Part shown: piece after piece, positions 8,441-15,543 of the stretch
Numbering within the stretch: the stretch's first letter is position 1
How the letters are laid out: the number at the start of each line of letters is the position of its first letter
Origin: Pseudomonas putida
GTDB lineage: Bacteria; Pseudomonadota; Gammaproteobacteria; Pseudomonadales; Pseudomonadaceae
Assembly (NCBI RefSeq): GCF_004357765.1
Contig: NZ_SMTE01000006.1
Coordinates: 186,001-250,000 of the forward strand
DNA: 64,000 bases
Direction: 5' to 3'
Notes under the pieces: generated by a model
Told to the model about the DNA's origin: nothing
The model's input: only the letters and a program-made list of their open reading frames with translations
Database searches by the model: none
Translations under genes and position numbers: made by a program

Positions 8441-9016
8441 ATGAACTCTCTCGCCGAACTCTCCCGCCTGTTGGAAAACCTGATCCGCTTCGGCCTCATC
8501 GCCGAGGTGCAGCACGTGCCACCCCGCGTGAAGGTTGAAACCGGCGGCATCCTCACCACCTGGTTGCCCTGGCTGGCCTGGCGCGCTGGTGCAGATCGGG
8601 AGTGGGACCCGCCCACCGTGGGCGAGCAGGTGTTGCTGTTCTCGCCCAGCGGGCAGCTGGCGAACGGCATCGCGGTCACTGGCGTGTTCAGTGACTTGAT
8701 TCCAGCCAATGGCGACCGGGCCGGCCTACATCGTCGCACCTACGCCGATGGCGCGGTGGTCGAGTACGACAGCGTGGCTCACCACCTGCGCGCCGTGCTG
8801 CCGAACGGAGGAACCACCGAGCTGATCAGCACTGGCGGCATCCACATCGTCGGCGATATCACGCACGAAGGTAACTACATCCAGACCGGCGACCAGACCG
8901 TCACTGGACTGGTGACCGTGACTGAAGACGTAGTTGCCGCCGGGATCAGCCTCGTCAAGCACACCCACGGGGGCGTGCAGACCGGGAGCGGAAAAACGGG
9001 AGTACCGTCGGCATGA
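8441..9016 (+). CDS. V: Baseplate spike protein V
   Basis: GpV forms the membrane-piercing spike at the tail tip. The 191 residues begin MNSLAELSRLLENLIRFGLI, aligning with the P2 V start MNTLANIQEL, which supports this ATG although no Shine-Dalgarno sequence precedes it. An OB-fold region (about 20-90, GGILTTWLPWLAWRAG and PTVGEQVLLFSPSGQ) is followed by repeat-like beta sequence and the C-terminal spike motif VKHTHGGVQTGSGKTG, whose His-x-His binds the tip metal ion in P2-type spikes. It opens the V-W-J-I-H-G operon. Confidence 0.94.
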   Translation: MNSLAELSRLLENLIRFGLIAEVQHVPPRVKVETGGILTTWLPWLAWRAGADREWDPPTVGEQVLLFSPSGQLANGIAVTGVFSDLIPANGDRAGLHRRTYADGAVVEYDSVAHHLRAVLPNGGTTELISTGGIHIVGDITHEGNYIQTGDQTVTGLVTVTEDVVAAGISLVKHTHGGVQTGSGKTGVPSA

Positions 9017-9357
9017 ATCGCAGGAACGGCTCAACCCTGACCACACGCGAGCATATCGCTCAGTCCGTCGAAGACATTCTCACCACGCGCATCGGCACGC
9101 GAATCGCCCGGCGTGAGTACGGCAGCCTGCTGCCCGAGCTAATCGACCAGCCGCTCAACGAAGCGACATGCCTCCGGCTGTACGCCGCAACCGCGATGGC
9201 CCTGATCCGCTGGGAGCCCCGAATCAACCTCATCAGGGTGCAACTGAACATTCCCGACCTCACCGGTCGGGCTGAATTGGAAATGACCGCTGTCCTGGTC
9301 GACACCAACGAAGAGTTCAACGTCCGCATACCGCTACAACAGGGGAGCACCGCATGA
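9013..9357 (+). CDS. W: Baseplate wedge protein W (gp25-like)
   Basis: GpW is a T4 gp25-like baseplate wedge component that sets the site where the sheath attaches. The 114 residues contain the gp25 motif SVEDILTTRIGTRIARREYG and LIDQPLNEATCLRLYAATAMALIRWEPRINL. It overlaps V by ATGA upstream and J by ATGA downstream. Length matches P2 W (115). Confidence 0.95.
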   Translation: MNRRNGSTLTTREHIAQSVEDILTTRIGTRIARREYGSLLPELIDQPLNEATCLRLYAATAMALIRWEPRINLIRVQLNIPDLTGRAELEMTAVLVDTNEEFNVRIPLQQGSTA

Positions 9358-10268
9358 ACACATTCCTCCCGATCGACCTTAGCCAGTTGCCGGCCCCCCA
9401 GGTAGTCGAGCAGATCGACTATGAGCAGATTCTGGCCGAGCGTAAGGCTTATGCCATCAGCTTGTGGCCCGAGGATGAACAGGAGGAGATAGCCGGCCGC
9501 CTTGCACTCGAGTCCGAGCCCATCACAAAGCTGGTGCAGGAGAACGCCTACCGAGAAATGGTCTGGCGGCAGCGCGTGAATGAGGCCTCGCTGGCAGTGA
9601 TGCTCAGCTCGGCCGCTGGTAGCGACCTGGATCAGATCGCCGGCAACTTCAACGTATCGCGGCTGGTCATCCAGGCCGCGAACCCGCAAGCCGTACCGCC
9701 CATCCCGCAGGAGCTGGAGGGAGACGACGCCCTGCGCGAGCGAGCACAAATGGCGTTCGAGGGGCTGAGTACCGCCGGACCTCGCAACTCATACATTTTC
9801 CACGCCAGGGCATCGGATGGCCGGGTCGCGGACGCAACAGCACAGAGCCCATCGCCGGCTGTCGCCCTGGTGACAATCCAGTCTGCGCTTGAGGACGGTA
9901 CCGCCGACCAGGAGCTGATTGACCTGGTCTATTCATACCTCGACGACGAGGACCGCCGGCCGGTCGCCGATCGCCTGATTGTCCAGGGCGCAGAGGTCCT
10001 CCCGTATGAGGTCAGAGCCACTCTGTATCTCAAGACCCTGGGCCCGGAAGCAGAGCCCGTGCTCGCAGCGGCCCAAGAGAAGCTGGAGACATTCGTGAAC
10101 CAGCGCCGCCGGCTGGGTATGCAGGTATCCGAATCCGCTGTGCATGCCGCCCTGCATGTTGAGGGCGTGCGCAAGGTTGAGCTGGATAACTGGACTGACA
10201 TCGACGCGACCGACAGCCAGGCGCCCTACTGTTCCGGCATCACCCTGACCCAGGGCAGCGACCAATGA
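9354..10268 (+). CDS. J: Baseplate wedge protein J
   Basis: GpJ is a baseplate wedge protein at the edge of the plate. The 304 residues (P2 J 302) include SLWPEDEQEEIAGRLALESEPITKLVQENAYREM and the family stretch LSSAAGSDLDQIAGNFNVSRL. It overlaps W and I by 4 bp each, so these wedge proteins are made from one mRNA in coupled fashion. Confidence 0.95.
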   Translation: MNTFLPIDLSQLPAPQVVEQIDYEQILAERKAYAISLWPEDEQEEIAGRLALESEPITKLVQENAYREMVWRQRVNEASLAVMLSSAAGSDLDQIAGNFNVSRLVIQAANPQAVPPIPQELEGDDALRERAQMAFEGLSTAGPRNSYIFHARASDGRVADATAQSPSPAVALVTIQSALEDGTADQELIDLVYSYLDDEDRRPVADRLIVQGAEVLPYEVRATLYLKTLGPEAEPVLAAAQEKLETFVNQRRRLGMQVSESAVHAALHVEGVRKVELDNWTDIDATDSQAPYCSGITLTQGSDQ

Positions 10269-10876
10269 GGCTGCTCCCTGGCAATGCAACCGCCCTGGAA
10301 CGCCAGGCGGCTGAAGCGCTCGCGCAGATCGAGCGTGTGCCCGTGCCGATCCGCGACCTGCTGAACCCTGATCGGTGCCCTGCCGCACTGCTGCCGTTCC
10401 TGGCCTGGGCTTTTTCAGTCGATCGCTGGGACAGCCGCTGGCCGGAATCGGCCAAACGCGGCGCCATCCGCTCGTCATTCTTCATCCACTCGCGCAAGGG
10501 CACCATCGGCGCGCTGCGCCGCGTCGTTGAGCCCTTGGGCTACCTCATCGAGGTCATCGAGTGGTGGCAGACCGAGCCACAAGGCGTACCAGGCACCTTC
10601 GCCATCACCGTTGGGGTCTCGGACGAAGGCATCAGCGAAGAGACCTACCAGGAACTCACCTGGCTGATCGATGACGCCCGCCCGGTCAGCCGACACCTGA
10701 CCGGCCTGGCGATCAGCCTCGAAACCTCCGGTTCGCTATTCATCGCGACCAGCATTCAGGACGGTGACGAGCTGGACGTATACCCACCCGCAGCCCGCGA
10801 CATTGACGTGACCGGCTCCATCGGCCGCGGCGGTCGTGAACACACTATCGACTACCTGGACATTCAACATGGTTGA
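10265..10876 (+). CDS. I: Tail/baseplate protein I
   Basis: GpI belongs to the P2 tail protein I family and links the baseplate to the tail fibres. The 203 residues begin MRLLPGNATALERQAAEALAQ, with the family motif RCPAALLPFLAWAFSVDRWDSRWPESAKRGAIR at about 36-68. The length is somewhat longer than P2 I (176), with extra sequence at the C terminus. It overlaps J by 4 bp and H by 8 bp. Confidence 0.94.
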   Translation: MRLLPGNATALERQAAEALAQIERVPVPIRDLLNPDRCPAALLPFLAWAFSVDRWDSRWPESAKRGAIRSSFFIHSRKGTIGALRRVVEPLGYLIEVIEWWQTEPQGVPGTFAITVGVSDEGISEETYQELTWLIDDARPVSRHLTGLAISLETSGSLFIATSIQDGDELDVYPPAARDIDVTGSIGRGGREHTIDYLDIQHG

Positions 10877-12818
10877 CCAGACATCACAGTTTTACGCGAT
10901 CCTGACCAATGCCGGGGCCGCAAAGCAGGCCAATGCCGATGCTCTTGGCGTTCCCTGGACGATCACCCACATGGCTGTCGGGGATGGCAACCCCAGCGGC
11001 GCAGAGAATCCCGCGCTGCCGCAGCCCTCGGCAACTTGGACGGCGCTGCTCAACGAGTGGCGCCGGGCACCTCTGAACCAGTTGAGGGTCGACGAAAAAG
11101 ACGCCTCGATCATCGTTGCCGAGCAAGTCATTCCGGCTGATATCGGCGGCCGCTGGATTCGCGAGATCGGCCTCTACGACTCCGACGGCGCCCTGGTGGC
11201 AGTAGCGAACTGCGCGCCGACCTACAAGCCGCTATTGAGCCAGGGCTCGGGCCGCACCCAGGTAGTGCGAATGAGCCTGATTGTGAGCAGCTCGAGCAAC
11301 GTGCAACTCAAGATTGACCCTAGCGTTGTGCTGGCCACTCGGGAGTATGTCGACAGCAAGACGGTGCGTGCCTCGCAGGTCGAGGCTGAGGAAGGCACAG
11401 AAAACAGCAAAATCATGACGCCGCTTAGGGTGTTCCAGGCGATTGCCAAAGTCGTGAAGCAGGCCACGGAAACGGCCTTTGGGTGGGCCAAGATTTCGAC
11501 CCAGGCCCAAGTCGATGCGGGTACCGATGATGCCACCATCGTATCCCCCAAGAAATTGCGGGCCACCCTCGTCAAGCTAGGCTTCCTGACGGATGAAGCA
11601 CCTTACATCAGCACTTTGCTCAAGCACACTCAGACAGGTACCTATATTGGATTTGGTGGTGGTAATGCCAAGGCTACCGCTGGTGTTCCCGATCTGTTCG
11701 CGGATACCTCGCGTAACTCTCTGTTGAATATCGAGGCATTCCGGCCGCGGGTCGATATCACTGTCTATCGCGTGTGGGAGGCGACCGGCATTGAGTACGA
11801 GGGAATGTACTCCGATGGCGCCAGTGTCATCAGCTGGAGGCGGATATCGAACGATGGTTATCCGGCCTCGGAGAGCTTGACCGGCCCTGCCAAGCTGGCG
11901 ACCCAGGCTCAGGTTACGACCGGTACCGACGACGCTACGATCATCACGCCGAAAAAGCTGCGCGCCGCCCAAGCGACGCAAGCAGAGGCCGAGGCCGGCA
12001 CCGATAACACCAAGGTAATGACGCCGCTGCGGGTGTTTCAGGCGATTGCCAAGGTCGTCGTGCAGGCAACTGAAACGGCCTTTGGGTGGGCCAAGATCGC
12101 CACTCAGGCTCAGGTAACGACCGGTACCGATGACACCGCGATGGTCACCGCCAAGAAGTTTCGAGCCGGTCTGGCCGCGTTCGGCATCGGCGCACCAGGT
12201 ACCGATATCGCTGATGCCAACTTGGCATCCTTGACGGGGATATACCGAGTCCCCAGTGGGCTAAATTGCCCACCGGTGCCAGGGTCGTATCACCTGATTC
12301 ATATCGAAAGGGCACCAGGCTATCAGTCCGCGCAAATCGCCATGGTCGATGGTGGGGCGGGAAGCTCACACTGGACCCGTAACCGGCACTCAGCCGGTAC
12401 ATGGAGCGATTGGAATCAATCTTGGACGACGGGCAACCTGGCGCTGGCAACCCAGGATCAGGTAGACGCAGGCACCAACGATGCTTCGTTCGTGACCCCC
12501 AAGAAGCTGCGCCTTGGCTTCACGGCAAGCCTGACCACCAATGGCTATATCGTATTCCCGTCCTGGCTGGGCGGGTTGGTAATCCAGTGGGGGAGAAAGG
12601 CCCATGACGCGACGACCAACGCCGTCGCGCTTTCGACAAGCTTCAATATTGCGTTCCCCAATGCTTGTTTCTTCCCCATCGTCATATCTGATGCGGGTTC
12701 GACGTGCACGGACCTCAACGCAATTTCCAACACGGTCATGGGCTTTAACATCACCGCTCGCGATTCGGCGGGAACGATCGTTGCGGGCACTTACTACTGG
12801 TTTGCCATTGGCAACTGA
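10869..12818 (+). CDS. H: Tail fibre protein H, host-recognition, with repeated shaft modules
   Basis: The fibre binds the host surface. The start at 10869 (MVDQTSQFYAILTNAGAAK) gives 649 residues with a conserved N-terminal baseplate-attachment domain (about 1-165). The shaft holds repeated modules of the form QAQVxxGTDDATIVTPKKLRA at about 217-237, 353-370, 410-428 and 527-545, two of them preceded by a TPLRVFQAIAKVV block. The last 100 residues are the probable receptor-binding tip. The DNA encoding the tip and middle insert (about 11600-11860 and 12190-12430) looks less biased than its flanks, as expected for exchangeable fibre parts. Confidence 0.92.
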   Translation: MVDQTSQFYAILTNAGAAKQANADALGVPWTITHMAVGDGNPSGAENPALPQPSATWTALLNEWRRAPLNQLRVDEKDASIIVAEQVIPADIGGRWIREIGLYDSDGALVAVANCAPTYKPLLSQGSGRTQVVRMSLIVSSSSNVQLKIDPSVVLATREYVDSKTVRASQVEAEEGTENSKIMTPLRVFQAIAKVVKQATETAFGWAKISTQAQVDAGTDDATIVSPKKLRATLVKLGFLTDEAPYISTLLKHTQTGTYIGFGGGNAKATAGVPDLFADTSRNSLLNIEAFRPRVDITVYRVWEATGIEYEGMYSDGASVISWRRISNDGYPASESLTGPAKLATQAQVTTGTDDATIITPKKLRAAQATQAEAEAGTDNTKVMTPLRVFQAIAKVVVQATETAFGWAKIATQAQVTTGTDDTAMVTAKKFRAGLAAFGIGAPGTDIADANLASLTGIYRVPSGLNCPPVPGSYHLIHIERAPGYQSAQIAMVDGGAGSSHWTRNRHSAGTWSDWNQSWTTGNLALATQDQVDAGTNDASFVTPKKLRLGFTASLTTNGYIVFPSWLGGLVIQWGRKAHDATTNAVALSTSFNIAFPNACFFPIVISDAGSTCTDLNAISNTVMGFNITARDSAGTIVAGTYYWFAIGN

Positions 12819-12830
12819 GGGGAAACGACC

Positions 12831-13262
12831 ATGCTTTACAGCGCAACGACCGGATGCTGTTACATCCCAGGCCTTAACATCGAGGTTCCAACTGACGCCA
12901 AGGAAATTACCCAGGAGCGTTTTCTGGCTGTCATTGCCGAACCTGAGCCCGGCAAGGTGCGATCCCATGATGAGGAAGGACTGCCGATCCTTATAGACCC
13001 GCCTGTCATCGCGTTAACGTCCGAGCAACTGGCCGCCAATGAACGCGCCTGGCGTGACGCCGAAGTATCGTCGACCGAATGGCTTGTGACCCGTCACCGT
13101 GACGAGCAAGACATGCAGTTGGCCACCACGCTGACCGCCGAGCAATTCGCCGAGCTGCTGGTGTATCGCCAGGCCCTGCGCGACTGGCCCCAAACCGAGG
13201 CCTTCCCCGACTCGGCACAACGCCCAGTCGCCCCGGCCTGGATCGCTGAGCAGGTCCTGTAA
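12831..13262 (+). CDS. G: Tail fibre assembly chaperone (GpG-like)
   Basis: This protein is expected to help fold and trimerise the fibre encoded just upstream. The 143 residues contain a C-terminal chaperone-type segment (about 95-140: DMQLATTLTAEQFAELLVYRQALRDWPQ and FPDSAQRPVAPAW) seen in many tail fibre assembly proteins. The N-terminal part is less typical. A GGGGAAACGACC ribosome site precedes the ATG 12 bp after the H stop. The family call is moderate; the role follows from position. Confidence 0.82.
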   Translation: MLYSATTGCCYIPGLNIEVPTDAKEITQERFLAVIAEPEPGKVRSHDEEGLPILIDPPVIALTSEQLAANERAWRDAEVSSTEWLVTRHRDEQDMQLATTLTAEQFAELLVYRQALRDWPQTEAFPDSAQRPVAPAWIAEQVL

Positions 13263-13276
13263 AAAGCCAGCCTACA
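13258..13276 (+). promoter_or_regulatory. Putative Ogr/Delta-activated late promoter site upstream of FI
   Basis: TGTAAAAAGCCAGCCTACA is the third TGTA-N11-TACA dyad. It overlaps the stop codon of the fibre chaperone gene. A core GGCAGCCTGT starts 51 bp from its first base (13309), as at the other late sites. It corresponds to the P2 F promoter and would drive FI-FII-E-T-U-D. Confidence 0.68.
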
Positions 13277-13312
13277 AGGCCACCAACTCGCCCGCGACCC
13301 GCGCGCGCGGCA

Positions 13313-13342
13313 GCCTGTGCAGTGTCATCCCACTGCACAGGC
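13313..13342. repeat. Perfect 12-bp inverted repeat in the FI leader
   Basis: GCCTGTGCAGTG and its exact complement CACTGCACAGGC are separated by six bases, giving a strong hairpin eight bases before the FI start codon. It has no T-run. It overlaps the predicted start of transcription of the FI operon (about 13322), so it would form fully only in read-through RNA from the V-G operon, where it could pause polymerase, protect the upstream 3' end or limit FI translation. Confidence 0.8.
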
Positions 13343-13349
13343 AACCAAC

Positions 13350-14522
13350 ATGGCCGACGAATACCATCACGGCGTGCGCGTCGTCGAAATCAACGAGGGC
13401 ACGCGCCCGATCCGCACCGTTTCCACCGCGATCGTCGGCATGGTCTGCACTGCAGACGACGCCGATGCGACCGCATTCCCGCTCAACACCCCCGTACTGC
13501 TCACCAACGTGCAGAGCGCCATCGCCAAGGCCGGCACCAACGGCACCCTCGCGGCCAGCCTGCAGGCGATCGCCGACCAGACCAAGCCGGTCACCGTGGT
13601 GGTCCGTGTCGCTACTGGTGCCACCGACGCCGAAACCACCAGCAACATCATTGGCGGTACCGACGAGAACGGTAAGTACACCGGCATGAAGGCCCTGCTG
13701 GCAGCCAAGACGCGCCTCAAGGTCACCCCGCGCATCCTGGGCGTGCCTGGACTGGACACCCTGCCAGTGGCCACCGCCCTGGTCTCGATCGCTCAGGAGC
13801 TGCGTGCGTTCGCCTACGTCAGCGCCTCCGGTTGCAAGACCAAAGAAGAGGCCGTCGCCTACCGCGAGAACTTCGGCGCCCGCGAAGTTATGGTCATCTG
13901 GCCCGACTTCGAGTTCTGGAACACCACCACCGACGCCACCGACGTATCGCCGGCAGTCGCCCGTGCGCTGGGCCTGCGCGCCAAGATCGACCAGGACACA
14001 GGCTGGCACAAGACGATCTCCAACATCCCGGTCAATGGCGCCACCGGCATCAGTGCCGACGTCTTCTGGGACCTGCAGAACCCCGCCACCGATGCCAACT
14101 ACCTCAACGGCAACGAGGTCACCACCCTCATCAATGCCGATGGCTACCGCTTCTGGGGCAGCCGGACCTGCACCGACGATCCGCTGTTCGCCTTCGAGAA
14201 CTACACCCGCACCGCCCAGGTGCTGGCCGACACCATGGCCGAGGCGCACATGTGGGCGATGGACAAGCCCATGCACCCCTCCCTGGTGCGGGACATCATC
14301 GAAGGCATCAACGCCAAGTTCCGCGAGCTGATCTCCGGCGGCTACCTGATCGGCGGTGAGGCCTGGTACGACGAGGAAGCCAACACCGAGGACACCCTCA
14401 AGGCCGGCAAGCTGTACATCGATTACGACTACACCCCGGTCCCGCCGTTGGAAGATCTCACCTTCCGCCAGCGCATCACCGACCGTTACCTGGCGGACTT
14501 CGCCAGCCGCATCAATAGCTGA
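13350..14522 (+). CDS. FI: Contractile tail sheath protein FI
   Basis: FI forms the contractile sheath. The 390-residue product (P2 FI 396) starts at ATG 13350 with [20 protein letters not shown], the conserved sheath N terminus, and ends [20 protein letters not shown], the sheath C terminus. The middle contains [11 protein letters not shown]-like sequence ([16 protein letters not shown]). It is the first gene of the F operon, and FII starts 14 bp downstream with a GACGGAGG ribosome site. Confidence 0.97.
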   Translation: MADEYHHGVRVVEINEGTRPIRTVSTAIVGMVCTADDADATAFPLNTPVLLTNVQSAIAKAGTNGTLAASLQAIADQTKPVTVVVRVATGATDAETTSNIIGGTDENGKYTGMKALLAAKTRLKVTPRILGVPGLDTLPVATALVSIAQELRAFAYVSASGCKTKEEAVAYRENFGAREVMVIWPDFEFWNTTTDATDVSPAVARALGLRAKIDQDTGWHKTISNIPVNGATGISADVFWDLQNPATDANYLNGNEVTTLINADGYRFWGSRTCTDDPLFAFENYTRTAQVLADTMAEAHMWAMDKPMHPSLVRDIIEGINAKFRELISGGYLIGGEAWYDEEANTEDTLKAGKLYIDYDYTPVPPLEDLTFRQRITDRYLADFASRINS

Positions 14523-14536
14523 CGGAGGCCAGCACA

Positions 14537-15052
14537 ATGGCATTGCCCAAAAAGCTCAAGAACATGAACACCTACCATGACGGCGTGAGCTACATGGGGG
14601 TATCCAAGTCCGTAACCGTTCCCGTCCTGGCCCGGAAGATGGAGGCGTACCGGGGCGGCGGCATGAATGGCCCGGTGAAGGCCGATCTCGGTTTCTCCGA
14701 TGATGGCCTGCAGATGGAATGGAAGATCGGCGGCATCGACTCGCAGGTCATCACCCAGTTCGCAAACCAGAGCGCCTCCGGCCTGATGATCCGCTTTGCC
14801 GGCGCCTATCAGCGTGATGACACGGCAGCTGTCAGCGCCGTGGAAGTCGTGATTCGTGGTCGACACGAGACCATCGACATGGGCGAAGCCGTGGCCGGCG
14901 AGGACACCGAGCACACCATCACCACCACCTGCAGCTACTACAAGCTCACCATGGACGGCTCCGTCCTGGTCGAGATCGACCTGCTCAACTTCGTCGAGAA
15001 CGTCAACGGCGTGGACATGCTGGCCGCCCAGCGCCGCGCAATTGGCCTCTGA
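14537..15052 (+). CDS. FII: Tail tube protein FII
   Basis: FII polymerises into the inner tail tube. The 171 residues (P2 FII 172) include the family sequences MALPKKLKNMNTYHDGVSYMG, GGMNGPVKADLGFSDDG and DLLNFVENVNGVDMLAAQRRAIGL. It lies directly after the sheath gene, as in all P2-like tails. A good ribosome site (GACGGAGGCCAGCAC) is present. Confidence 0.97.
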   Translation: MALPKKLKNMNTYHDGVSYMGVSKSVTVPVLARKMEAYRGGGMNGPVKADLGFSDDGLQMEWKIGGIDSQVITQFANQSASGLMIRFAGAYQRDDTAAVSAVEVVIRGRHETIDMGEAVAGEDTEHTITTTCSYYKLTMDGSVLVEIDLLNFVENVNGVDMLAAQRRAIGL

Positions 15053-15079
15053 CCCCACAACAGCAAGGACTGAACACCC

Positions 15080-15415
15080 ATGAACAATGAAAAAGCCACT
15101 GTCACCGTCGAGGCCACCCCGAAGGCCTTGGACGAAAACGCCGTCGAGTTGGACACCCCCGTAAAACGCGGCGATACCACTCTCGATGTCATCACCCTGC
15201 GCAAGCCATCGTCCGGCGAGCTGCGCGGTATCCAGCTCGCTGACCTGCTGCAGATGGATGTCGGCGCCCTGATCAAGCTGGTACCGCGCATCAGCCCGCT
15301 CATCGAGGCCGAGGTCCGCGCCCTGGACCCTGCCGATCTGGTGGCGATTGGTGTGAAGGTTACCGGTTTTTTGCTGCAGAAGCGGACGAAGACGGACGCA
15401 TCCCTCGTTGCGTAG
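15080..15415 (+). CDS. E: Tail assembly protein E (zero-frame product)
   Basis: E is the tail tape-measure chaperone, made in its short form without frameshifting. The 111 residues contain GDTTLDVITLRKPSSGELRGIQLADLLQMDV and end in KRTKTDASLVA. At codons 97-98 it carries the slippery heptamer T TTT TTG (15367-15373) in the correct phase for a -1 shift. It follows FII and precedes T, as in P2. Confidence 0.94.
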   Translation: MNNEKATVTVEATPKALDENAVELDTPVKRGDTTLDVITLRKPSSGELRGIQLADLLQMDVGALIKLVPRISPLIEAEVRALDPADLVAIGVKVTGFLLQKRTKTDASLVA

Positions 15416-15543
15416 ACGACGCCATGGCCGACCTGGCCGTGGTGTTTCACTGGACCCCGGCCGACATGGACCGGCTGGGCGTCCAAGAGCTGATGGAATG
15501 GCGCGAGCGCGCGCGAGTAAGGAGTAGTGGCGATGGCAAATGA
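15080..15543 (+). CDS. E': Tail assembly protein E+E' (programmed -1 frameshift product)
   Basis: After slippage at 15367-15373 reading continues at 15373 in the -1 frame: AAEADEDGRIPRCVDDAMA, then a DLAVVFHWTPADMDRLGV part, to a TGA at 15541. The product is about 154 residues. P2 uses the same T6G slippery sequence to make E+E', needed in fixed ratio to E for tail assembly. The E' end overlaps the start of T by 11 bp. The frame has no start codon of its own with a ribosome site, which supports frameshifting as the route. Confidence 0.85.
15367..15373 (+). promoter_or_regulatory. Slippery heptamer TTTTTTG for -1 frameshifting
   Basis: The heptamer sits in the E frame as T TTT TTG, exactly the X XXY YYZ phase needed, and it is identical to the P2 E/E' signal. 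The -1 frame downstream is open for 56 codons up to the start of T. Confidence 0.85.

Noticed and set aside
11369-12520. Repeats in the tail fibre gene considered as a CRISPR-like or phase-variation array
   Set aside because: Repeats are imperfect, unequally spaced and in frame as protein modules; spacers are not of constant length and no invertase gene is present.
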